Source: an uncultured Collinsella sp.
Lineage (GTDB): Bacteria; Actinomycetota; Coriobacteriia; Coriobacteriales; Coriobacteriaceae
Length of the DNA stretch: 8,447 nucleotides
Reading direction: 5' to 3'
Assembly (NCBI GenBank): GCA_959602875.1
Contig: CAUGVQ010000089.1
Location: forward strand, 1-8,447
Numbering within the stretch: the stretch's first letter is position 1; every line of letters starts with the position of its first letter. Below are positions 1-6,574 of this stretch, in pieces. Position numbers and translations under genes: made by a program. The notes under the pieces were generated by a model. The model saw only the letters and a program-made list of their open reading frames with translations. It was not told where the DNA came from and searched no databases.

Positions 1-1071
1 CCGAACGGCTACGAGGGGGTGAAGGACTTCAACCTCGAGATCGCCGACAAGGAGTTCATCATCTTTGTCGGACCTTCGGGTTGCGGCAAGTCGACTACGC
101 TGCGCATGATCGCAGGCCTGGAGGACATTACCTCGGGCACGCTCAAGATCGACGGCCGCGTTGTGAACGATGTGGAGCCCAAGGACCGCGACATCGCGAT
201 GGTGTTTCAGAACTACGCGCTCTACCCGCTCATGACGGTTTACGAGAACATGGCGTTCCCGCTGCGCCTGCGCAAAGTCCCGCAGGACCAGATCGATAAG
301 ATCGTGCACGATGCCGCACACATCCTCGACCTCGAGAAGCTGCTCGACCGCAAGCCCTCGGCGCTCTCTGGCGGCCAGCGTCAGCGCGTCGCCATGGGTC
401 GCGCCATCGCGCGCCAGCCCAAGGTCTTCCTCATGGACGAGCCGCTCTCCAACCTCGACGCCAAGCTCCGCGTGCAGATGCGCGCCGAGATCTCCAAGCT
501 CCATCAGCGCCTCGGCGCCACCATCATCTACGTCACGCACGACCAGACCGAGGCTATGACGCTCGGCACGCGCATCGTCGTTATGAAGGACGGCGTAATG
601 CAGCAGGTCGACACGCCCGCTAAGCTCTACAGTGAGCCGTGCAACCTCTTCGTCGCCGGCTTTATCGGCAGCCCTCAGATGAACTTCATCGACGCGACGG
701 TGGGCGAGGCTGCGGGTCATGTGACCCTCACCTTTGGCAAGAACACCATCACGGTGCCCGATGCCAAGGCAGCGGCGCTCAAGCCCTATGTGGGCAAGGT
801 CGTTATCGCCGGCATCCGCCCGGAGGACGTTGTCGAGGAGCACGAGTACGCCGAGAACAAGAAGCTCTCCGAGCCCATCGAGGCGGTCGTCACGGTCTAT
901 GAGCTCTTGGGTTCCGAAGCCATGATCTACGGTGACGTGGACGGTGGCGCCATCTCCGCGCACATCTCGGCCACCAACTCCGTTCGTACGGGCAGCCGCA
1001 TCAAGGTCGCCTTCGACGTGGACAAGCTGCATGTGTTCGACAAGGACACCGAGCTCGCCATCGTCCACTAG
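1..1071 (+). CDS. msmK: Sugar ABC transporter ATP-binding protein (MsmK/UgpC/MalK type), 5'-truncated
   Basis: This is the cytoplasmic ATPase that powers a CUT1-family carbohydrate importer. The frame is open from base 1 (PNGYEGVKDFNLEI...), so the true start lies upstream. The GTG at 19 is an internal Val codon, and by family comparison about 15-20 residues are missing. All nucleotide-binding motifs are present: Walker A GPSGCGKST (nt 70-96), Q-loop Gln (208-210), signature LSGGQ (364-378), Walker B VFLMDE (424-441) and H-loop His (538-540). A C-terminal TOBE/OB regulatory domain follows (FIGSPQMNF, GIRPEDV, LLGSE), which is typical of MalK/MsmK. The visible 356 residues plus the missing start fit the usual length of about 370. 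One oddity is ALYPLM where the family almost always has ALYPHM. The stop at 1069-1071 is 24 nt from the binding-protein gene, so it is in the same operon. Family is near certain. The symbol is by analogy, and such ATPases often serve several importers. Confidence 0.95.
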   Translation, partial: PNGYEGVKDFNLEIADKEFIIFVGPSGCGKSTTLRMIAGLEDITSGTLKIDGRVVNDVEPKDRDIAMVFQNYALYPLMTVYENMAFPLRLRKVPQDQIDKIVHDAAHILDLEKLLDRKPSALSGGQRQRVAMGRAIARQPKVFLMDEPLSNLDAKLRVQMRAEISKLHQRLGATIIYVTHDQTEAMTLGTRIVVMKDGVMQQVDTPAKLYSEPCNLFVAGFIGSPQMNFIDATVGEAAGHVTLTFGKNTITVPDAKAAALKPYVGKVVIAGIRPEDVVEEHEYAENKKLSEPIEAVVTVYELLGSEAMIYGDVDGGAISAHISATNSVRTGSRIKVAFDVDKLHVFDKDTELAIVH

Positions 1072-1095
1072 TCCGAGAGGGGAGCTGATACGCGT

Positions 1096-2412
1096 ATGGT
1101 ATCCAAGCCAATCACCAGGCGCTCCGCACTCGGCCTCTCGGTGGCGGCGCTCTCGTCGCTTCTGTTCGCCGGCTGCACGAGCGAGACCGCGGATGGCAAG
1201 GTCGAGGTGGAGATTGTCTCCTATAAGCAGGAGGCCAAGACCCTCTTCGACCAGATCCAGTCCGACTTTAACGCCACGCACGACAACATCGTGCTCAAGA
1301 TTGATAGCCCGGCAGACGCCGTCACCATCATGAAGACGCGCTTTGTGCGCGAGAACTACCCGGACGTCATCGGCATCGGTGGCGACGCGGACTACGCGAA
1401 CTTTGTGGACTCCAACATCCTGGCGGACGTCTCGGCATATGAGGGCATCAATCAGGTGAGCGAGGCCTATCGCGACATCTTGAAGAGCGTCACCTACGTG
1501 CCGATGGATGGCATCTACGGCGTGCCGTATGTGGCAAACGCCGCGGGCATGCTCTACAACGTCGACATGTTCGAGGAGCACGGCTGGCAGATTCCCGAGA
1601 CCTGGGACGAGCTCATCGACCTTTGCGAAGAGATCAAGGCCGAGGGCGAGGTCGCACCGTTTTACCTTGGCTACCTCGACACCTGGACCATCTTAAGCCC
1701 CTGGAACTCCATCACCGTCAACATGGTGCCCGCAAACCTCGCCCGCGAGGTAAATGCCGGCAACGCCAAGTTTGCCGACTACTACGGCGAGCCTGCGCGC
1801 CGCATGCGCCAGATGCTCCAGTACAGCCAGACGTGCCTGCCCGGCGAGCCGGGACCGTTTGCGGCGAGCTACAACGATGCCTGCACGAGCTTTGCCAACG
1901 GCAAGAGCGCGATGTACCCCTGCGGCAGCTTTGCCGTGCCGCAGATTCTGACGGGCAACGACGCCATCAACGTCGGCATGTTCGCCATGCCCTCGGCCGA
2001 TGACCCGGCGGACCGCATCGTGGTGTCCGGCGTGGACCTGCAGTGGTGCGTGGCCGAGACCTGCCCGCATAAGGACGAGGTCTTTGAGGTGCTCTCTTAC
2101 CTCGCCGAGCCGGAGAACCTGCAGACCTATATCTCCGACCAGCGCGCCATTCCCTGCACGGAGGGCGACTTTGAGCTCGATCCGCTCTTCGACGGCATCC
2201 AGGAGTTTCTGGACGAGGGACGCGTGCTCGATTACCTCGACCACTCCTACCAGTCCGCCATGGCGGTCGACGCCCAGCTGCAGACGATGCTTCTTGACGA
2301 GCGTGATGACGACACCGCCATCGCCGCCTTCCTCGAGAAGTTCGATACCGACTGGCTGCGCTACAACCGCGAGGTCATCCGCAAGGTCCAAGAGTACGAG
2401 AGCCAGCAGTAA
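1096..2412 (+). CDS. msmE: Extracellular sugar-binding lipoprotein of ABC importer (MsmE/RafE type)
   Basis: This 438-residue protein is a family 1 extracellular solute-binding protein, expected to capture an oligosaccharide at the outer membrane face and deliver it to the two permeases. The N-terminus has twin arginines (ITRRSALGL, R8-R9), a hydrophobic stretch and a lipobox-like FAGC with Cys27 as the likely lipidation site. Phe at -3 is unusual. TRRSAL is a plausible but imperfect Tat motif, so Sec export is also possible. Family hallmarks are GIYGVPY (residues 139-145), the LYNVDMFEEHGW...PETWDEL segment (153-173) and FANGKSAMYPCGSF (266-279). Seven further cysteines (177, 247, 263, 276, 318, 323, 354) could allow disulfides. 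The ATG at 1096 is preceded by AGGGGAG (1078-1084) with a fairly long 11-nt spacer. The alpha-galactosidase downstream implies an alpha-galactoside ligand such as raffinose or melibiose. That substrate is inferred. Confidence 0.93.
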   Translation: MVSKPITRRSALGLSVAALSSLLFAGCTSETADGKVEVEIVSYKQEAKTLFDQIQSDFNATHDNIVLKIDSPADAVTIMKTRFVRENYPDVIGIGGDADYANFVDSNILADVSAYEGINQVSEAYRDILKSVTYVPMDGIYGVPYVANAAGMLYNVDMFEEHGWQIPETWDELIDLCEEIKAEGEVAPFYLGYLDTWTILSPWNSITVNMVPANLAREVNAGNAKFADYYGEPARRMRQMLQYSQTCLPGEPGPFAASYNDACTSFANGKSAMYPCGSFAVPQILTGNDAINVGMFAMPSADDPADRIVVSGVDLQWCVAETCPHKDEVFEVLSYLAEPENLQTYISDQRAIPCTEGDFELDPLFDGIQEFLDEGRVLDYLDHSYQSAMAVDAQLQTMLLDERDDDTAIAAFLEKFDTDWLRYNREVIRKVQEYESQQ

Positions 2413-2424
2413 GGGGGATAAGCA

Positions 2425-3294
2425 ATGGCAAGTCTTAGCAAGAGCAAAATCGGCTCGGGCCGCATGAAGACGTTCTACGCGATCCTCATCCCCGTGCTCG
2501 TGCTGTTTGTGGCGTTCAACACCTTCCCGCTTCTTACGGGTGTGTTCTACAGCTTCACCAACTCCAAGGGCTACGGTGCCTTTGACATCGTGGGTCTCCA
2601 GAACTACCTCGACCTCTTTAGCGATGCACGCGTGGGTAACTCCTACCTGTTCACGTTCAAGGTGGCCGTGGTGGCAACGATCCTCACCAACGTGATCAGC
2701 CTGCTTCTGGCCATCGCCCTGTCGAGCAAGATCAAGTTCAAGAGCGCGTTGCGCGGCCTGTTCTTCGTGCCTCAGATTCTGGGCGCGCTCGTTGTGGGCT
2801 ACGTCTTTAGCTACCTCTTCACCTGGATCATCCCGGCGCTCACCGGTACCGAGTCCATCCTGGCCTCGCCCGACCTCGCCTGGATCGCCATCGTGGTAGT
2901 GCTCGTGTGGCAGTCCTGTGCGCAGACGACCATCATCTACATCACCGGCCTCTCCAGCGTGCCGGAGGACGTCTACGAGGCAGGCAGCCTCGACGGCGCC
3001 ACGGGCTGGAACAAGTTCCGCTACATCACGTTCCCGCTCATCATGCCGAGCGTCACCACCAACATGGTGCTCGTGATGAAGAACATGCTCATGGTCTTCG
3101 ACCAGATCGTGGCTATGACCTCGGGCGGTCCGTCGCAGTCCACCGAGTCCATCTCCTACCTCATCTACAACAACGGCCTCTCGGGCGGCCAGTTTGGCTT
3201 CCAGTGCGCCAACGCCGTGATGTTCTTCATCTTGATCGCCGTCATCTCGATCCTGCAGACGAACTTCCTGAGCAGTAAGGAGGAGCAGCTCTAA
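2425..3294 (+). CDS. msmF: Sugar ABC transporter permease, MalF-type (MsmF)
   Basis: This 289-residue membrane protein is one half of the translocation channel. About six hydrophobic segments are visible, near residues 16-38, 76-99, 111-131, 150-172, 203-225 and 261-281. The cytoplasmic EAA loop, which docks on the ATPase, is at about residues 185-208 (EAGSLDGATGWNKFRYITFP...MP) with the conserved Gly191. Short length, a short periplasmic loop after the first helix and position directly after the binding protein match the MsmF/RafF/LacF class of CUT1 permeases. The gene begins 12 nt after msmE. Its Shine-Dalgarno (AAGGGGGA, 2411-2418) overlaps the msmE stop codon, which suggests translational coupling. 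The last codons overlap the next permease gene by one base. The role as partner of the second permease is secure. The exact sugar is not visible in the sequence. Confidence 0.94.
   Translation: MASLSKSKIGSGRMKTFYAILIPVLVLFVAFNTFPLLTGVFYSFTNSKGYGAFDIVGLQNYLDLFSDARVGNSYLFTFKVAVVATILTNVISLLLAIALSSKIKFKSALRGLFFVPQILGALVVGYVFSYLFTWIIPALTGTESILASPDLAWIAIVVVLVWQSCAQTTIIYITGLSSVPEDVYEAGSLDGATGWNKFRYITFPLIMPSVTTNMVLVMKNMLMVFDQIVAMTSGGPSQSTESISYLIYNNGLSGGQFGFQCANAVMFFILIAVISILQTNFLSSKEEQL
3276..3284 (+). promoter_or_regulatory. Ribosome binding site for msmG inside the end of msmF
   Basis: TAAGGAGGA is a near-perfect match to the anti-Shine-Dalgarno complement. It lies within the last codons of the upstream permease gene, 9 nt before the ATG at 3294. 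Together with the TAATG stop/start overlap (3292-3296), it fixes the msmG start and points to translational coupling that keeps the two permeases in equal amounts. Confidence 0.9.
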
Positions 3295-4142
3295 TGGCTA
3301 AAGATGCATTTGGGGCCAAGGTTAAGGAACGGGTGAACTGGCCCATCACCGCAGGTCTCATCCTACTTGCGCTCATCGTTATCGTGTTTCCGCTCTACAT
3401 GACGGTGCGCATTGCGATCTCTGACAAGATGCCCACAGGCCTCGAGATCTTCTCGCTGCCCGCCAACTGGGACTTCGCAAACTTCCTTGAGGCCATGGAG
3501 GCGACGCAGTTCTTCACGTCCTTCATGAATTCGCTTATCATCACGGTCGTGGCGGTGGTGGTGTCGATCCTTATCCACTCGCTTGCCGCCTACGCCATCG
3601 GCCGCAACATGGAGCGCCGTGCCTTCAAGTGGAGCTATCTGTTCATCATCGCTGGCATGTACGTGCCCTTTGCGATCCTCATGATGCCGCTCGTCAAGCA
3701 GACGGCCATCCTGCACCTCGACAACATGGTCGGCGTGATGATTCTCTACATCGTCTTCTACATGCCCATGAACGTGATGCTCTACACCGGCTACCTGCGC
3801 AACATCCCCATCGCGCTCGAAGAGGCGGCGCGCGTGGACGGTGCCTCCACCTGGACCACGTTCTGGAAGGTCATCTTCCCGATCATGAAGCCCATGCACG
3901 CCACCGTGGCGGTGCTCACCGGTCTTGCGGTCTGGAACGACGTCATGACCCCGCTCGTTATCATGGGTGGCTCGGGCGTCTACACCCTGCCGCTCGCCCA
4001 GATGAGCTTCCAGACGGCGTTTGGCACGGACTATCCGCTCGCCTTTGCTTCGTACCTGCTTGCCATGCTTCCGATGATTATCTTCTATATCTTTGCGCAG
4101 AAGCAGATAATCGGCGGTGTTACCAACGGCGCGGTAAAGTAA
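3294..4142 (+). CDS. msmG: Sugar ABC transporter permease, MalG-type (MsmG)
   Basis: This 282-residue membrane protein is the second channel subunit. Hydrophobic segments lie near residues 17-38, 75-101, 112-132, 145-165, 200-222 and 249-268. The EAA loop is a near-consensus EEAARVDGASTWTTFWKVIFP at about residues 176-196, with Gly183. The segment NSLIITV...AAYAIGR (79-103) and the conserved LAVWNDVMTPL (211-221) are typical of the MalG/MsmG/LacG class. The start is fixed by the 1-nt TAATG overlap with msmF and the strong upstream ribosome binding site. It completes the importer with the ATPase and lipoprotein encoded upstream. The stop (TAA, 4140-4142) is followed by a 144-nt gap holding two hairpins before the alpha-galactosidase gene, the only sizeable gap within the operon. 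Family is certain. The substrate is inferred from the neighbouring enzyme. Confidence 0.94.
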   Translation: MAKDAFGAKVKERVNWPITAGLILLALIVIVFPLYMTVRIAISDKMPTGLEIFSLPANWDFANFLEAMEATQFFTSFMNSLIITVVAVVVSILIHSLAAYAIGRNMERRAFKWSYLFIIAGMYVPFAILMMPLVKQTAILHLDNMVGVMILYIVFYMPMNVMLYTGYLRNIPIALEEAARVDGASTWTTFWKVIFPIMKPMHATVAVLTGLAVWNDVMTPLVIMGGSGVYTLPLAQMSFQTAFGTDYPLAFASYLLAMLPMIIFYIFAQKQIIGGVTNGAVK

Positions 4143-4174
4143 CATACCCATACTTTGTGGTTCCGCCCGTTGAC

Positions 4175-4193
4175 GTGCCGGGCTGCCCGGCAT
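4175..4193 (+). repeat. Small GC-rich palindrome in the msmG-aga gap
   Basis: TGCCGGG (4176-4182) and CCCGGCA (4186-4192) form a perfect 7-bp inverted repeat around a 3-nt centre (CTG). A G-U pair at 4175/4193 may extend it. In RNA it gives a short tight hairpin immediately upstream of, and overlapping by three bases with, the larger hairpin at 4190-4225. As DNA it could instead be a protein-binding palindrome. I see no match to a known operator. Confidence 0.55.
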
Positions 4194-4225
4194 CGCCCGC
4201 ACCTTGCTTGGGGTGCGGGCGATGC
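4190..4225 (+). promoter_or_regulatory. Intercistronic 14-bp stem-loop between permease and alpha-galactosidase genes
   Basis: Positions 4190-4203 (GCATCGCCCGCACC) pair perfectly with 4212-4225, with no mismatch or wobble, around an 8-nt loop TTGCTTGG. Two further U-G pairs could close the loop to GCUU. No run of T follows, so it is not a classic intrinsic terminator. Such strong intercistronic hairpins usually protect the upstream mRNA from 3' exonucleases or lower downstream expression. That would let the transporter and the enzyme be made at different levels. It lies 61 nt before the chosen aga start. The structure is directly visible. The role is inferred. Confidence 0.75.
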
Positions 4226-4286
4226 GCAGGCACAGGGCGCGAGCGGGGGAGAGCCGACCGAAACAACTGACCTGGATTGGGGACCC

Positions 4287-6473
4287 ATGCCTATCATCAT
4301 GGACGAGACGAGCCGCACCTTCACCCTCCACACCGACAATACGACGTACCAGATGCGTGTTGATGAGCCGGGTTACCTGCTGCATCTGTACTACGGTACG
4401 CGCACCGAGGGGACCATGGACTATCTCGTCACCTATGCGGACCGCAGCGGTTTGTGCGTCTGTCCGCACGACGTGCACGACCGTACTTATTCGCTCGACG
4501 TGCTGCCGCAGGAGTTTCCCTTTGACGGCGCGGGCGATATGCGCGCGCCTATGCTGCGCGTGCGCGACGCCGCCGGCGTGTACGGCTGCGATCTGCGCTA
4601 TGCGCGCCATGAGGTGCGTCAGGGCAAGTACGCGCTGCCGGGCCTTCCCGCGGTCTACGACGAGGGGGAGGGCGACGGGGCGGAGACGCTCTCGGTGACA
4701 CTTGCCGACCCTCGCCTGGGCCTTGAGGTCGAGCTCCTCTACGGTGTCATGCCGCATCTCGACGTCATCTGCCGCGCCGCCATCGTGCGCAACGCCGGCG
4801 AGGCGGCCCTTACCATCGACCGCCTGCAGACGGCGTGCCTCGACTTCACGCACGGCAGCTTTGACGTCATCACCTTCAGTGGTCGTCATGCCATGGAGCG
4901 CCGCGTCGACCGCCATTTTGTCGATCACGGCAGCTTCCATGTGGGCAGTCGCCGCGGCATGTCCTCCGGCCAGTACAACCCGCTCATGATTCTCTGCGAC
5001 CGTGCCACCACCGAGACCTCGGGCCGCGCCTGGTCGATGAGCTTCGTGTGGAGCGGCAGCTTTGAGGCCGAGGTCGAGCGCTGCTCGTACGCCCAGACGC
5101 GCATGCAGATGGGCCTTGCCGACGACCGCTTCTCCTATCCGCTCCAGCCGGGCGAGGAGCTCATGGCCCCCGAGGTCATCATGAGCTACTCGGCGCACGG
5201 TCTGAGCGCCCTCTCGCAGAACCTTCACCGCTGCATTCGCACGCGCGTGGTGCGAGGGACCTGGCGCGATCGCCCGCGTCCGGTGCTCCTCAACAGCTGG
5301 GAGGCCTGCTACTTCGACTTCACGGGCGACACGCTCGTTGACCTTGCCAAGAAGGCGGCAGAGCTCGGCATCGAGATGCTCGTTATGGACGACGGCTGGT
5401 TTGGCAAGCGCAACGATGACTTCCGGGCGCTCGGCGACTGGTACGTCAACGAGGAGAAGCTCGGCGGCACGCTCGCTGAGCTTGTCGACCGCGTGAACGC
5501 GCTCGGACTCAAGTTTGGCATCTGGGTCGAGCCGGAGATGGTCTCTGAGGACAGCGACCTTTACCGCGCGCACCCCGACTGGGCGCTCGCCATACCCGGC
5601 AAGGACCCTGTGCTCGGCCGCGATCAGCTCGTGCTCGACTTCTCGCGTAAAGAGGTGCGCGACAACATCTACGAGCAGCTGTGCGCCGTCTTTGACCAGG
5701 CAAACATCGAGTACGTCAAATGGGACTGCAACCGCAACATCGTGGACCTCTACTCTGCCACCGCCACCGACCAGGGCAAGGTGCTCTACGACTACACGCG
5801 CGGCCTCTACGAGCTCCTTGAGCGCCTGGTGCAGCGCTATCCGCACATCCTGTTCGAGGGCTGCTCGGGGGGCGGGTGCCGCTTTGACGCCGGCATGCTC
5901 TACTACACGCCGCAGATCTGGACGAGCGACAACACCGACGCCGTCAACCGGCTTGCCATCCAGTACGGAACCTCGTTTGGCTATCCGGCGTCCACCATGG
6001 GCGCGCACGTCTCGGCCTGCCCCAACGAGATCAACCGGCGTACGACCCCCATCTCCGCCCGCGGTACCGTCGCGCTCGCAGGGGGCGGCTTTGGCTACGA
6101 GCTCGACCTGAACGACCTTCCCGAGCGCGCCTGTGAGCACGTCAAGGCGCAGGTTGCGCTTCATCGCGAGATTGAGGACGTGGTGCGCGAGGGTCGCTAC
6201 TTCCGTCTCTCGGGTCCTGCGGACGAGGTCTGCGCCTGGGAGTTTGTGTCGGAGGACGGCAGCAAGGCCGTGCTCGGCACAGTGCTTCTGCTCATCGAGG
6301 GTTACGGTGTGGCGCGCTACGTCACCCCGCGCGGGCTCACGCCGGGCGCCTTCTACCGCGAGCTCACCACGGGCGAGGTCTTTGCAGCGGACGCCCTTAT
6401 GGACGAGGGTTTCCCGCTGCCTGTCAACGCCGAGCCGTACATGGGCCGCACCTACCGATTCGAGCGCCTGTAG
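4287..6473 (+). CDS. aga: Cytoplasmic alpha-galactosidase, glycoside hydrolase family 36
   Basis: This 728-residue enzyme hydrolyses terminal alpha-1,6-galactose from melibiose, raffinose and related sugars. It has an N-terminal beta-sandwich (about 1-330), a (beta/alpha)8 catalytic barrel (about 331-640) and a C-terminal beta-domain. Catalytic signatures are NSWEACYFDF (Trp338), MDDGWFG (Asp368/369), KWDCNRN with nucleophile Asp480, EGCSGGGCRFD (Cys526) and WTSDNTDA with acid/base Asp548. By family knowledge these retaining enzymes act through Asp/Asp pairs. There is no signal peptide, so it acts on imported sugar. The frame is open from a TTG at 4155, but ATG 4287 gives the usual GH36 start (MPIIMDETSRTFTLHT) and length, and the region before it holds hairpins. 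Its Shine-Dalgarno is weak (GGGGA, 4279-4283, only 3 nt away), and ATG 4299 is the alternative. Cys481 and Cys531 replace the usual Met and Gly/Ala next to active-site motifs. Family is certain. Confidence 0.95.
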   Translation: MPIIMDETSRTFTLHTDNTTYQMRVDEPGYLLHLYYGTRTEGTMDYLVTYADRSGLCVCPHDVHDRTYSLDVLPQEFPFDGAGDMRAPMLRVRDAAGVYGCDLRYARHEVRQGKYALPGLPAVYDEGEGDGAETLSVTLADPRLGLEVELLYGVMPHLDVICRAAIVRNAGEAALTIDRLQTACLDFTHGSFDVITFSGRHAMERRVDRHFVDHGSFHVGSRRGMSSGQYNPLMILCDRATTETSGRAWSMSFVWSGSFEAEVERCSYAQTRMQMGLADDRFSYPLQPGEELMAPEVIMSYSAHGLSALSQNLHRCIRTRVVRGTWRDRPRPVLLNSWEACYFDFTGDTLVDLAKKAAELGIEMLVMDDGWFGKRNDDFRALGDWYVNEEKLGGTLAELVDRVNALGLKFGIWVEPEMVSEDSDLYRAHPDWALAIPGKDPVLGRDQLVLDFSRKEVRDNIYEQLCAVFDQANIEYVKWDCNRNIVDLYSATATDQGKVLYDYTRGLYELLERLVQRYPHILFEGCSGGGCRFDAGMLYYTPQIWTSDNTDAVNRLAIQYGTSFGYPASTMGAHVSACPNEINRRTTPISARGTVALAGGGFGYELDLNDLPERACEHVKAQVALHREIEDVVREGRYFRLSGPADEVCAWEFVSEDGSKAVLGTVLLLIEGYGVARYVTPRGLTPGAFYRELTTGEVFAADALMDEGFPLPVNAEPYMGRTYRFERL

Positions 6474-6475
6474 GG

Positions 6476-6510
6476 AAGGAGCGCTGGGGCCCGTCCCCGG
6501 TGCTCCTTTT
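6476..6510 (+). terminator. Probable intrinsic terminator after aga
   Basis: AAGGAGC (6476-6482) pairs with GCTCCTT (6502-6508). The stem continues inward as GCTGGGG against CCCCGGT with two G-U pairs, giving 14 bp around a 5-nt loop (CCCGT). TTTT (6507-6510) ends the structure, partly inside the stem, and G+C-rich sequence follows. It begins two bases after the aga stop codon, the expected place for an operon end. The short T-run makes some read-through likely. Confidence 0.75.
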
Positions 6511-6574
6511 GCCCAGGTCCCGCGGGGCCGGCTCTTCCCGGCGCAGGATATCTGCCCTATAGAAAGGGGAGCGC

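Noticed and set aside
19..21. GTG as start of the ATPase gene
   Set aside because: The upstream codons PNGYEG continue the family alignment in the same frame, so this is an internal Val codon in a gene cut by the window edge.
1693..2391. Minus-strand open frame of 232 codons opposite msmE
   Set aside because: It is antisense to a well-supported sugar-binding protein gene and shows no motif of its own.
4155..4286. 44-codon N-terminal extension of aga from a TTG
   Set aside because: The extension covers two hairpins, has no suitable ribosome binding site and no GH36-like sequence. ATG 4287 gives the usual family start and length.
6474..6481. GGAAGGAG as a ribosome binding site for a small gene after aga
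   Set aside because: It forms the left arm of the terminator stem and no credible start codon with a reading frame follows at normal spacing.
6519..6545. CCCGCGGG palindrome and GCCGG/CCGGC short inverted repeat before the fusion gene
   Set aside because: Stems of four to five bp are expected by chance in such G+C-rich sequence, and there is no link to a known operator.
6535..6563. TTCCCG / TATAGA as a promoter for the fusion gene
   Set aside because: The -35 match is poor and the start point would remove the Shine-Dalgarno, so I do not list it as a feature.
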